Below, piece after piece: positions 9,802-21,024 of a stretch of DNA of 64,000 nucleotides (position 1 is the first letter of the stretch; each line of letters opens with the position of its first letter). The position numbers and the translations under genes are program-made. Location of the stretch: the NCBI GenBank assembly GCA_937625935.1, contig OW569377.1:310001-374000 (forward strand). Direction: 5' to 3'. This stretch comes from Tetramitus jugosus. Taxonomy: Eukaryota > Heterolobosea > Eutetramitea > Acrasida > Vahlkampfiidae. The notes below the pieces were generated by a model. It was not told the origin of the DNA. It ran no database searches and saw only the letters and a program-made list of their open reading frames with translations.

Positions 9802-10698
9802 ATGCAGCCAGCTCAAGGAATTGTAAATTACTACAACTATTTGTTGAAGAAGTATGAAAACGAGGTGTCTGTGTCGCATTTTACCTTCTACCTCAGGGAT
9901 ATGATGGCACATTTTACGCAGGGTATTCTCCTTGGTTGTGGTACACATGTGAAACCTATTCATTTCTCCAATCTGATATCACTGCTTGAGCATAAAGCTG
10001 TGTCTATGGAGATTAAGGATTGTGTATTGTGTATTCTGTTTCTGTTCGAAACATTGAATCCTGAATATAGAAACAAATGCTTCTTGTACGAGGTGGCAAT
10101 AATGATGAAAGCACAGATGATTGCCTGGGTGGATGGCAATGGACACTATTTGCACAATCTACTCCAATTTGTCACATCTCTGAACAATCCAAAGTTAAAA
10201 TCTCTTCTCGACAGTATCCAGTGGCGCATCAATTACTTGGTCAACAAGAAGAAGATTGAAACTAAAATATTGAATTTCAGCAAGCATTCCTCATGCCCAA
10301 TCATATTCAAAGATACTATCCATCCATTGATTATGCCCAATTGCCAGGCAGACACAAGTATGACATCCCCAACTCCTGCTAAATCCTTCCAATTCATAAT
10401 GGAGGACTATTCACAACCAACACATACAAGCAAAAGGAAACGAGCTCGAGAAACTAGTTTGATTGAAGAGGGAGAACCATCCAATCAAGTTCCTCCGAAA
10501 CGTTCTCGCGATGGACCTACTCCCAGTGTTTCCAGGGGTCAAGAACCATCAGTCAATGGACCCACACCTGACGTAGGCGAAGATTTGTTCCTTGACTTTT
10601 TCACTCTCAGCGATTGCTATTCACCAACAGAATACATAGAACCCTGCTCTGAGATGGAGCTGGACGATCTCGACTTGGATCATCTTTTGAACTTCTGA
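9802..10698 (+). CDS. Uncharacterised protein, possible nuclear/transcription-related factor
   Basis: 298 residues, single exon, ATG at 9802. Residues 1-150 are rich in hydrophobic and aromatic residues and look helical (SHFTFYLRDMMAHF, IHFSNLISLLEHK). The second half is disordered, with two basic clusters resembling nuclear signals (KRKRAR near 10434 and PPKRSRDG near 10495). It ends in an acidic-hydrophobic tail, SEMELDDLDLDHLLNF, which resembles a transcription activation segment. I do not recognise the family. The gene converges on the 1212-residue gene, with 26 bp between stop codons. Confidence 0.65.
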   Translation: MQPAQGIVNYYNYLLKKYENEVSVSHFTFYLRDMMAHFTQGILLGCGTHVKPIHFSNLISLLEHKAVSMEIKDCVLCILFLFETLNPEYRNKCFLYEVAIMMKAQMIAWVDGNGHYLHNLLQFVTSLNNPKLKSLLDSIQWRINYLVNKKKIETKILNFSKHSSCPIIFKDTIHPLIMPNCQADTSMTSPTPAKSFQFIMEDYSQPTHTSKRKRARETSLIEEGEPSNQVPPKRSRDGPTPSVSRGQEPSVNGPTPDVGEDLFLDFFTLSDCYSPTEYIEPCSEMELDDLDLDHLLNF

Positions 10699-10724
10699 AT
10701 AGATTTGTACATTACACTCTCCAT

Positions 10725-13700
10725 TTACTCTTGCCCATCATAAAATAGAGAAAAGAGCATTGTGGGCACATCCACTACATGTCTTCTCAGAGCTTCTTTT
10801 ATACTTTTCATGTCCTCGTTTCTTACCTCGGATTCTTTTGGCCACAATCGGACCTTGTTGTATAGTTGTTCCGATTGCAACGGATGCCTGTTAATATAAT
10901 GGAAAATAGTAGTCAAGATTTCAATCATCGAATGAGCAGAAACGTGAGGTACGAGATCCGTCAGGAAGGTAAAGGGTCTCCTGATCCACTGTCCCTTGTT
11001 TAAAATAGAGAGAATCAGTAATGTTCGATTCATTAATGATCGTTCCTCTGATACCTTCTTCGACTGTGGTACGATCAAACTCCAATCACCAATCAAATTT
11101 ACAATCAAACTGAATATCACAAAATCAAACGCGAGTAATCTCTCCGGATCATACTCAGCAATCAAATCGAGTATAGAGTACAGAATCGGGAATTTCAAGA
11201 ACATTTTTGCCAAAAAGATGTCCTTCTCAAACATTGGTTTCTTTGGTAGAGACTTGCAGTACTGTTCGTAAGTAGTTGTCAGTGAATAGATACGCAATCG
11301 GTTGAAAAGCTGAGAGGAGAGATACTGTGTTGCATCAGGAGATGAAAGGCACACAGTTATCAGGTGAATGACCGAAGCACTATTCCTCTCAATCAACTTT
11401 TGACTCTCGATATCTATTGCATTCTTATTGGATCTACGGGCTAAACTTCTGGAAGTTAAATGCATATGAACTTTTTGCGGATTAACAATCACAACACCTC
11501 GAGCTTGCAAATCGTTAAGCAAGTCAGTGTTCGCATGGTTGATATCCAGTCCTTCAGGGTTTATCATGGTTGAAAGTTCTCTCAGTAATGAAGGCTTAGT
11601 TTTCTCCGTTTTCGTCTTTTGAGGCTTTTTATGCCAATGCGAAAATAGAAAATCTGGTTGATTGTATTGTCCTTGTTGGTTCTGATACTTTGGTAGAGAG
11701 TCGTTCAATAACTCAACAATAGAGCTGTATTCTTGTAGCGGAAAATGGCATTGCTCATAAATTTGTCTCGACATTACAACATCTTGAGAATGCAATCGGG
11801 ACTCTGAGTGACGTGCAAATATAATATTGAACACGAAATTAAATAGACTATCGGTAATCTTTGGATTTGATTGCACCAATTGACTCAGAATAGTACACAA
11901 TTCGTTCTTTAGACTATCGATCCGTATTCCTCGTTGTTCATATCCTGATACGAAATCTCGATAAAATTCAATGTTTGATTTGTCTCGTTGATAATCCAAA
12001 TTATTTGACGAGCTGTTTGTTTCCATGCTTTGCACTTGGTCATTCTTCGGAGGCAATGGCTCAAGTACAAAAACAAAGAAAGAAACGACAGCACTTGCCA
12101 TACCGGATAAAATATACTTGGGTATCTTTTTGCGATGTAGGTTGAGCTCTTCCAGTGTTGTGTGGATCATCGTTAAGCAATTCATTGGATTGACTCCAGG
12201 CTCTCTTGGCTCATGGAACAAATATGGATAGAACGTCTGCCAATTCATGATAATCATTCGATACAAATAGTGCTTATACACAAAACTCTGTTCGCTTTTA
12301 AATTTGAGGTATTGTACCCATTCACATAAATTGTTTAAAATATTTACAGAGGTAGAATCATCTGTTTCTGAATGACTCTCGATGTGCGCTGATATCTCGA
12401 AGAACATCTTGTCAATCACATTCTGATCAAAGTCATGCAGATTAATCGAAAAAGTATTGAATAAGTTGATGAATAAAGAGCCAATAGAATTCCAAGCGAA
12501 ATTTGAGATTATATAGATCATAATATTGGTTGCGGTCGTGATTGAGGATAGACCTAATAACTCTGCAATGAATAACCATTTGTTGTTTGTGTGATCCTTA
12601 TCATCTTGAATCAAGTTCTTCAATACGTCTTGCGTGTTGTTCGATATCTCTGCTATTGATCTCAAGCTCTTCTCGTCGATATTTCGCGAGACATCTTGCG
12701 TTTCTGACATGTTCAAAAGCACGACATTTCGTTGATAGAGCGCGATAACTCTCATTAGACATGCTTCGAGAGTAGATTTAACAGATTGGTTCGGATGTGT
12801 CTCACTCAATGACATTAGTGCAGATAAACAATTAAATGTTTGATCTGCCAACTCATCAATTCTTCGACAGAGTAAATAACCAAACACGTCATCTCGACTT
12901 TCCTCGACATGATAAGGTACAAATGCTAGGGTGTTTTGACCGATTCGCTCCTTCACAAACTCAATCAAATCCTTAGTAAAAATGTTTAAAAATCCTTTGC
13001 ATTCTGCGATCAGTGTTAAAAACAGTGCAAAGAATAACTCATTCTGATACGTCCACTCACTTGCTCGACTCTGAATCAACAGATCATTCAAATGTGAGCC
13101 GATAAACGTGCGAATAAGTTTTGGATACTTTTGACACACGCACTCAAAAATGACTATAAACTTTTTGAGTAATCCTGTGCCATACATGTTGCTCAACATT
13201 CGAATTAAAATGGACTCGTCAAACAAATTCGGAAGAGAATTCCAATTTCCCAATTCCTTGTGCGTTATAATCAATATACTAGCCAACGAATAGCTTGTAA
13301 TTGGGAAAGGGTACTGTAGCGCCAGATAAACACAGATCCATTGATGTTGTGCACACTAAAAAACATGTTGTTTGAGTCACATGGCACTCCATAAAATTAA
13401 CAAAACACCAAAACACAAAAAGAGGTTCATGATGTGTACTTACCGATACAGCCCACATGAGATCCTCATAACGGACATCAATTTCATTACTCAGAGCGTC
13501 TCTAATTGAATGGATCTGAGCATCTCTTGATTGAAGCATCTGAATCTGATTTACACCATCGATAACAAACGTATTGGTACTCAATTGATCCGACACTGAC
13601 AATTTCAACAAGGCGAGTAAATTTTGACAAAACATGTCACGTTCCATCTCACCAATCACTTGCAACGCATCAGGACCACTGGCAAACTCAATCTCTTCAC

Positions 13701-14451
13701 TTCTTTTTTGCTTTTTCGATGGGAAGGCATCTCCACGATGATTCTCCTCCTCACCATCCTCACTACCATCCTCGTCATGCTCTGATTTCGTGCTCTTTAG
13801 ACACGGAACAGACAATTCAAAGCAACTGTCAAGTAGCCACTTGATCACTAACCTCCTTGCATCCACAATGATCGAACTCGTGAATGTTTCCTGTTGTTCC
13901 TCTTTTTGACCACTTGTAGTTCGTAAATCATGATTGATAAACGATTGAACATGTTTCAAAAACACATCAAACACCTCAATGGCATGCACTTCCAACTCTT
14001 GAGCTTGTCTCTTTAAGCTCTCTACCTTTCTCTTGATCTTGAATTGATTTCCCTTGTACAAGTGATGTGGAATGGCTTGTTCCTTTTTTATCGATTCTCT
14101 GCACAGTTCATATTGTTCCTTGTAGAGACACAACCGCTCAAACAATAAACGCAAAACATCTGACAATAAGCTACTACCACCACTAGTAGTAGTAGTGCTA
14201 CTACTATCATTCTTATGATAAACTTTTTTTTCGACATGTTCTTGAAAATGAGAGAAACACAATTGAAGAATCAAACGCAACGAAGAAGCCAAAGCAGGCA
14301 CATGAATGAGACCAATTGTTTGTAAAAAGTAGTGATACGAGTGGTGAATACTGTGAAAGTGGTGAGGAGAGAGTTTGTCTTCTTGGTGTGGTATGTGAAA
14401 AATGGAGTTGAGTAGTTGATGCACCTGGTGCTCTATATTGTTGTGAGGCAT
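10725..14451 (-). CDS. Large unassigned helical protein, two exons
   Basis: Exon 1 runs 14451-13444 (336 codons, ATG at 14451). An 88-nt intron, 13443-13356, starts GTAAGT and ends TTTTTTAG. Exon 2 runs 13355-10725. The join keeps phase 0 and gives DLMWAVS followed by CAQHQWICVYLALQYP. Product 1212 residues. The sequence is dominated by amphipathic and hydrophobic helices over its whole length, as in HEAT/ARM-type scaffolds, with an acidic/basic disordered stretch around 13700-13790. A charged linker around 11480-11640 precedes a well-formed helical C-terminal part. The size and texture would suit a subunit of a large nuclear or transport assembly, but I do not recognise a family. It is divergent from ALG14, 98 bp away. 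Confidence 0.75.
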
Positions 14452-14549
14452 TTTTGTTGTCCTCGTGTTGTTGTGTTGATCGTTTTCTTTGAAGAAAAAA
14501 AAATTATCAGCGAGAGAAAAAAAGAAGAGAAAGCTTTTTGGTCGAAACC

Positions 14550-15209
14550 ATGTCGTCGTTGTTGTTTATTCTGATTTGTCCAGTTGTGTTGGTAGCTGTG
14601 CTGTTCATTGTTCGGTTGTGGATGGTTCTTCCATCATCAAGAAAAAGTGCACAACAAACGAGACAACCAACAGAAAAGGTCAAAACATGTGTCGTTTTGG
14701 GCTCAGGTGGTCACACATCCGAAATGTGCGCTCTGATACAGTCCTTGGACACAGAAAAGTATGAATTTGAGTTTTTTGTGGCACATTCTGACGAAAAAAG
14801 TGAACCATTTGTCAGAGCTTTCTTTACAAAGCACCAGCGCGGCGATACCTCCCTTATTTTTCATCAGATACCTCGCAGCAGAGAAGTCAAACAGTCGTAT
14901 TTGACATCCGTGTTCACAACTTTGAAAGCATTGGTCTACACAACTAAACTTGTCGTGTCAACGATGCGTCCAGATCTCGTGTTGACCAACGGTCCAGGAA
15001 CTTGTGTTCCCGTTGTCTTTGCCAGCTATTTGCTCAGGATATTTGGATTGAAACATGTCAAGTTTATTTATGTGGAGAGTGCGGCAAGAGTAAAGTCCTT
15101 GTCACTCACTGGAAAGATTCTGTATCCATTCGTCGATCGATTTCTTGTCCAGTGGCCTGATCTTGTGGCCAAATATCGAGGAGCAGAGTACATTGGTCGT
15201 CTCTGTTGA
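14550..15209 (+). CDS. ALG14: ALG14, membrane subunit of the UDP-GlcNAc:dolichol-PP-GlcNAc transferase
   Basis: 219 residues, single exon, ATG at 14550. An N-terminal hydrophobic helix (residues 4-27) is followed by the family motif GSGGHTSEM (residues 51-59), then RPDLVLTNGPGTCVP and FIYVESAARV, and the C-terminal block GKILYPFVDRFLVQWPDL. ALG14 anchors the catalytic subunit ALG13 at the cytosolic face of the ER. Together they add the second GlcNAc to the dolichol-linked precursor for N-glycosylation. The length matches the usual ~210-240 residues, and order and motifs match the family throughout. No ALG13 is visible nearby. Confidence 0.95.
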   Translation: MSSLLFILICPVVLVAVLFIVRLWMVLPSSRKSAQQTRQPTEKVKTCVVLGSGGHTSEMCALIQSLDTEKYEFEFFVAHSDEKSEPFVRAFFTKHQRGDTSLIFHQIPRSREVKQSYLTSVFTTLKALVYTTKLVVSTMRPDLVLTNGPGTCVPVVFASYLLRIFGLKHVKFIYVESAARVKSLSLTGKILYPFVDRFLVQWPDLVAKYRGAEYIGRLC

Positions 15210-15403
15210 TCACTGTCATGCGTGTCACAACACTCTGTTTGTGAACACAACAATAGTACAGTATCATAATAAGCAACCAAAAAAAAGTGGTTCATCGTGT
15301 CACTTCTGTGGCCTCTCTCCCATGCATTTTTTGTTCATTAAAAACAACATGTTTTAGTTGCCAATCTTGTTCACAACCCAGCAAGCAGAAGCAATTGTTG
15401 TGA

Positions 15404-15790
15404 TTACTTGTTGGTGAAGCTCAACATGGTCATCATGTTATCATATGGTCTCATCTTCTTCTTGTGAACATTGCGCACTTCCACCAATTTTTCATCCTTT
15501 TCATCAATCGAGTCATCATCATCATCATCCATCATCATGGCATCCAATTGTTGTTGTTGTTGTTGTTTTCTAGCTTCAACAGATGCTCTTCTTCCACTAG
15601 TACTACTATTGACAGTACCACCACCATTCGCAACCGACTTTCTTCTCTTACTGGTAGTGGTCGCTCCACTATTGCTGTTACTATTCGCACCATTATTGCT
15701 ACTCTTCTTCTTTTTTGATTTTGAAGCTTTGATTTCCTTTGTTGATAAATTCATGTCATTCTCTGGAGTCAAATTGTTGTTTAGTGTAGG

Positions 15791-15824
<34 letters not shown>

Positions 15825-16882
15825 GGTGAAAGAATAGAGTGCTCAGCGCCATCAAGTAGTGAAAAAGAGTCATTAAAAGTGTGATGCTGTTGTTGATGTT
15901 GTTGAAAATGATTATTATTATTGTTGTTATTGTGATTGTGCATCATGTTATTGTTCATGTGATGTTGCAAAATGGATTGTTGTTGTTGTTGTGATTGTGG
16001 ATGATGATGATGATGATGCATGGAATGAGGTTGATAGTAAGCTTGTGGTTGTGGTTGTTGATGGTGGTGTTGATGATGATGATTGAGATTTGGCAAAGGT
16101 GGAGTCATTGGTGAAGTGGTGGTAGTGTTACATAGGTGTTGTTGTTGTTGTTGGAGGTGATGGTGATGATGATGATGATGAGAATTGTTATTATTGTTCT
16201 TGTGATTTCCATTCAACACTTCTGACATGTACGCTTGAATCATTTGTTCCTGCAAGTTTGAGCTACTATGGTTATTATTATTATTATTATTGAATGATAA
16301 TGGTGATGATAGATATGACTGTTGTCTTTGTTGATGTTGATGTTGCGATGGAAGGAATGTTGGTGAAGAGGATTGATAAACATGTTGTTGTTGATGATGA
16401 TGATGATGATGAAATGGTGAAGATGAGGATGATGATGATGATGATGACATGGATGGAGAGTCAAGCATATGAACTGGGACATCAATGTAATCCTTTCTTC
16501 CTTCCAAAACTTGCATAATTTCCATGACTACATTAACAAAATCAATATTCCGATAAATATTTTCGACTAACCGCTGTTCTTGTGTAGTGGCTTGCGCACT
16601 CATGTTATTATGATTGTTGTCAGATGAGAGTGAAGGTGATGAACCTTGTTGAATTTTGGTCAAAATGTATTCTTGTTGTTCTGGACTGAGCATACCCATC
16701 AGTGATGTTGCTAAGCTTGAAAAATCTGCAGCACTACTATCATTGTTGTGACGATTGTTGCTATTGTTGCTATTGTTGTTATTGTTATTTTGATAGTGAT
16801 TGTTGTTCATGATTGGAGAGTGTTGTTGTTGTGGATATTGTTGTTGATGGAAATGGTGGGTTGTTGTTGGGAGAGAGTTCAT
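15404..16882 (-). CDS. Gln/His/Asn-rich low-complexity protein
   Basis: 492 residues, single exon, ATG at 16882. There is a short non-repetitive island near residues 55-155 (LMGMLSPEQQEYILTKIQ, then IYRNIDFVNVVMEIMQVLEG), which looks helical. Poly-His, poly-Gln and poly-Asn tracts fill most of the middle (about 15880-16440). Residues 370-430 are Lys/Ser/Thr rich with two RR(K/A)SV sites (KRRKSV, GRRASV) that fit basophilic kinase consensus such as PKA. A poly-Asp run precedes a basic C-terminus. Function unknown. Kinase sites in the tail are notable beside the cyclase cluster, but a link is only conjecture. Confidence 0.65.
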
Positions 16883-17185
16883 GGTTGAATTGGTTGGTTT
16901 TTGTGTGTATTAGTTTTTTTCTATGGTTTATACTTTGGAATTTGCCTTCTTGGAGAATTCCGATGTCGGGAGCGGGTTAATTCAATGGAAGCCCTATTGA
17001 GGCATAGGAGGGTGAAGGTTGACTGAATGGGCAGCCGCGATATTCGACCCTGTTTTGACTCGTCAGGTTAACGCTCCATGGAACTCCATTAAGTCTTGAT
17101 CACGAGTGAAGAATCTTCACTATCACTATCATACCGAATTCAGATTTGGGATTGTATTTGAACAATTTGGAGATCCAAATCAAAG
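16883..17185. other. Intergenic, divergent promoter region
   Basis: About 300 bases between two divergent start codons. I see no other feature. Confidence 0.4.
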
Positions 17186-18121
17186 ATGAATAATCAAAAC
17201 AAGGTCATATACAGAGGGGTTGTCATTGTCTCCATAGTTGCTATCATTCTCATAACTTGTGGGATCTGTCAGAATGAGAGGGAAGATAGGAGAGGGAGCA
17301 AACAATTGAACAGCTTGATTTCAGTTGCTATCCAAAATGGACGGAAGAGTGATCAATTCCTGACTATCCTGCCCCCAAATTCTCTTCTCGAAAAGGCCAT
17401 CCCTTCATCCTGCTCTAGGCAATTGTATGGCATTGATTTACTCAATTCAGGCACTTTTGTTGGAGCTCTGGCTCGAGTGTACAACAGCAGTACACTGCGA
17501 ATCGGTGTCAGCACTCAGGCAAACTCCGAGCAGTTCTCAATCAACGGTTTAGGAGTTGTATCAGGTTTTCTTGCTGATGTTAGTCGACTTGTCACTAATC
17601 AAATGGGAATGATTCTAGGGAGAGAAATTGTTCCTTCTTTCGTTAGTTACCACTTCAATTCCTATTTTGAGGACACAATTGACTTGATCAACAGTGGAAA
17701 TGTTGACACTGTGGTGGGTGTTGTTTTTTTGACTTCCCGAGCTCGTAGTGTTGATTTCACTTGTGTTTTTGCGGATGCTTACCCACTAGCAATTTTCACT
17801 AATTCAGCTGTTGGCTTACCACCAGAAGTGGGAGTTCCTTCAAGTATCAAGGATTTGAATCGAGCTCAAATTCGAGTGTCAATTGTCAAAGGTTCGTTCA
17901 GTGAAAGTGTCGCAGAGAGATTCTTTCCATTGGCTAAGAGAGTGTATTTCGCTAAAGGAGATGATGCTTTCAACGCTGTGGGAAGAACCACGGATATTGT
18001 GTGTGATGATATGAACACTGTTGCGTTGTACAATGCCCAAAATCGGAATCGGTTAACCCTTGTGGAACACACTGAAACCTTGGTTGTCGGAGGGAATGCA
18101 TTCATTACAAAGAAGTATTAA
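17186..18121 (+). CDS. Secreted family 3 solute-binding-like protein, copy 1
   Basis: 311 residues, single exon. An N-terminal hydrophobic segment (residues 10-28) is followed by polar sequence, which fits a signal peptide. The mature part has the layout of bacterial extracellular solute-binding proteins family 3 (periplasmic binding fold type II). A first strand TLRIGVSTQ is followed by GFLADVSRLV, then INSGNVDTVVG and the signature-like FLTSRARSVDFTCVF, comparable to the bacterial T-x-x-R...DFS-x-P-Y where Arg grips the amino-acid carboxylate. The second lobe follows with IRVSIVKGSFSESVAERFFP. The bacterial relatives feed ABC importers, but no transporter gene is here. The gene is instead tail to tail with a receptor cyclase, stops 19 bp apart. 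A role in ligand capture for that receptor is inference. Copies 2 and 3 are at 23576 and 27439. Confidence 0.85.
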   Translation: MNNQNKVIYRGVVIVSIVAIILITCGICQNEREDRRGSKQLNSLISVAIQNGRKSDQFLTILPPNSLLEKAIPSSCSRQLYGIDLLNSGTFVGALARVYNSSTLRIGVSTQANSEQFSINGLGVVSGFLADVSRLVTNQMGMILGREIVPSFVSYHFNSYFEDTIDLINSGNVDTVVGVVFLTSRARSVDFTCVFADAYPLAIFTNSAVGLPPEVGVPSSIKDLNRAQIRVSIVKGSFSESVAERFFPLAKRVYFAKGDDAFNAVGRTTDIVCDDMNTVALYNAQNRNRLTLVEHTETLVVGGNAFITKKY

Positions 18122-18140
18122 AATGATGGTTGGCTAGTTC

Positions 18141-20576
18141 CTACTTACTACCAACTTCCACATAGGGACAAAAGTTTGGAGCTCCAAGTCTTTCGTTCAA
18201 TTCAATCAATGGCTTGTCTCTGGGATATTCTGACAACAACTTCAAAACCAAAGAGTGAGCAGAGTCCAAATTGTTCTCTTCAATGAGTTGACTCACTTGA
18301 CATGTGCCGCTTTCCAGTTCTTTCTGTTTTTCTGTTGCTTGTTCTCTCTCACTCAACACTTCAAAAACATGAACTAAGGATGATTACAGAATGATGAAAG
18401 ATAATTAGGTGTCAGTAATTAGGGTTCCAACCAACGTTATGACAACAAGAAGAAAGAAGTACATACTGGGTTGAGATTTTCCTTTGACACAAACAAATGA
18501 AATCCATCGACAAACAAATTGTTCTTGAACTGCTTCTTTCGTCTTCGGTCCAATCATCAGTGTTGTATCATATCGTTTGTTGAGTGACATCAATCGACTG
18601 GCAACATTGACTGCATCACCCAATGCAGTGTAATTGACTCGAGATCGACTTCCCACATTCCCAACATAACACATATCTGTATTCACTCCCATTTGAATCG
18701 CAATACTGGGAAAGCCCCTCGTTATCCACTCTTGATTCAATTCACATACTCGGTGATAAACTTTACAACATGCTCGAATTGATCTGATTTCGTGATCATC
18801 AATACTCAACGGTGCATTGAATAGACACATGATTCCTTCAGATAGGTACTTGTCGATTACGCCTCCTTCATCAGTTATAATTTGAGAGAAAGAAGTGAAC
18901 ATGATTTGCAACATTTCCACAATGAGATTTGGTGAGAAATCCTTGGTGTCCTCTACTCTTGTTTCGATGAACACAATTGTCGTTCTTCTCCTCACAACTC
19001 CGAGTTTAGCACTTGCATTTCTTGAAATTAACACTCGAACAACATCTGAAGGCACATAGGCATCAAAACATCGAAGTCCATTTTTCAATTGCTTGATGGA
19101 TTCTGTCATGACTGACATCTCAAAGAATGAATGAGAGTGAACCTTGTTTCGACGTGCAAAGTTCATCTTTGTAATTTTCACAAATTCTTTCGAGATTTCA
19201 TACAATGGAACTGAAATCAGTATGCTGAGGATGAGAGCAATCAGAAGCGATCCAATGATAGTACAAATTGTCACAATGGCCAAGACTCGGTTTGACTTGT
19301 CCACGACCTTCAGAACAACTCCTTCTGACAGTACGTTTATCAAGTTCCAATTGAGACCAAAATTATCTCTGAATCCAATGAGGGATATCTGCCTTTTCTT
19401 CCCCGTGGAATCAACAAAATTCAAACCAACAAAACTTCTAGGATTTACAGCCAGAGGTACTCCTAAAGAAGCTACTATAACCTCTGCTGATTCCCGAATC
19501 ACAAAATCTGTGCTGTTTCTTGCGTCGACCATTTTGGGATTGTTAGGATCAGTTTCATCGGTAATGTTTCCACTGTTCGCAGCAACTAATGTCATATCGC
19601 TCTGCACAACATACAATCTTGTTTCTGGAAAAACAACAAGAGATTTCAAGAAGTCGGAAAGAGTTTGGAGATTGATTCCAACGCTAAATACACCATAAAA
19701 GCTCCCATCATTCACATCAAAGTATGGTCCGCTCACTGCCATAGTCATGTGAGGAGGCCGTGTTATGGTGAAGAGAATGGGCCCCCATTGAATCGCTCCC
19801 GTCTTCTTTGCATTCACATACCAAGATCGTTCGGTTGGAAAATATCCACGGTGGACATCGTTTGACCTAGGAGCTACATCCAACAAGTTGTTCGTTTGAT
19901 GATTGAACAGAATTCCATCTCCATGCGATAATCCCATTATGAACCTTTGAGGAGGAACAGCAGTATCGTTAATCATTACCCCAGTGAAGTAATTGTAACG
20001 TGTTCCGTACCATATCGTTGTGATTTGGGGATTTTTAAGTTGACTGAACATGAATATCTCTTGAATTTTTCTACTTTTCTCATTACTAGAGTCACTGAAA
20101 CTAAGCCCAGACCGATCTCCCCATTCAGTATCCTTTATCAATGTTTGAACAAGAAAGGGTCCAGCTGACACATAGTTTTGCAAGTGATTCAGCACTTGGA
20201 GGGTCAACAAGTCTCTTTGAATCTTGGTCTCTTGTCTAATGCCATTCCGTATCACAAAGTAATTAAACAACCAGAGTGAGACTCCAATGGCCACCAGGGA
20301 AGCCAATAGAGTCACGAGAAAAACAACACTGAAACTCCAAGAGAATCGAAGCACCTTCAAAATCATGCAAAAAACTCGTCGTTTTCCTTTCTCGTTCGTG
20401 CTCGGTTCAAATGCATTGCACCATGGGTGAAGATGATCTTCTTCAGTGCAGGATGCTTCTTTGGGAAAAATATCGGGTGAATGTGGTTGAGGGTTCATTG
20501 TCTGATCATTGTGCTGTGAAGGGAGAGAATGCTCTGTACTGATCACAGGGCGATTCCACTCTAGTTCTCGAGACAT
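18141..20576 (-). CDS. Receptor-type class III nucleotide cyclase, copy 1
   Basis: Exon 1 is 20576-18467, the intron 18466-18374 (93 nt, GTATGT...TTAG), exon 2 18373-18141; 780 residues. Order: cytosolic N-terminus; transmembrane helix about 83-107; extracellular double-Cache-like region about 110-428, with ERSWYVNA and SGPYFDVNDGSFYGVFSVG typical of Cache; helix about 431-458; HAMP-like linker 459-500; the conserved FDAYVPSDVVRVL lead-in; cyclase domain about 530-712. The catalytic Asn and Arg are present in GDAVNVASRL. The two metal-binding Asp positions read Glu (E538 in VFIETR, E580 in KYLSEGIM). The purine-reading pair is Lys576/Thr650, which favours ATP and the class IIIb type. The splice restores the expected ending KGKSQPIHVFEV, followed by a ~70-residue charged tail that may be TPR-like. 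Divergent from copy 2. Confidence 0.92.
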
Positions 20577-21024
20577 TTGTGCACTGTGGTGGTGTTATTG
20601 TCCTTGAACAGAAAGACAGGAATGTTATGTGATTGTAGTTGCAAAAATAGTTCAGGAAGGAGATCAATTTCCCATTACATATCATCCTGAACTTTATCCC
20701 AAATCGCTCAAGTCGCGAGATTTTACCCACACTGAACACTTATTTTTAACTGTCAGGTCAGTCAATTCCAATACAAGTCGATTCAACATGATGAAACGAT
20801 GATCGAGACAAAAAGAATCAGTTCATACAGATTGAATCTCTGCAACAAAACGACACACGACAAGGCCGCACCACACTGATGGCTTCTGAGAAGCTGTGAA
20901 ACCAAAATAGGCACCGATTTGTACTTGTGTTTGTCACATTGGATCTTGCACGGTCTATTTTGGAAAGAAATCTTCACATAACATTTCCTGATCTTTCTGG
21001 GTGGAAAACCAAAACACATCACAA
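20577..21024. other. Intergenic, shared divergent promoter of two cyclase paralogues
   Basis: About 450 bases between the head-to-head start codons of cyclase copies 1 and 2. Both proteins begin MSRE. No open frame of interest and no clear palindrome joining the two halves was noticed by eye. Shared regulation of the pair is plausible. Confidence 0.4.
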
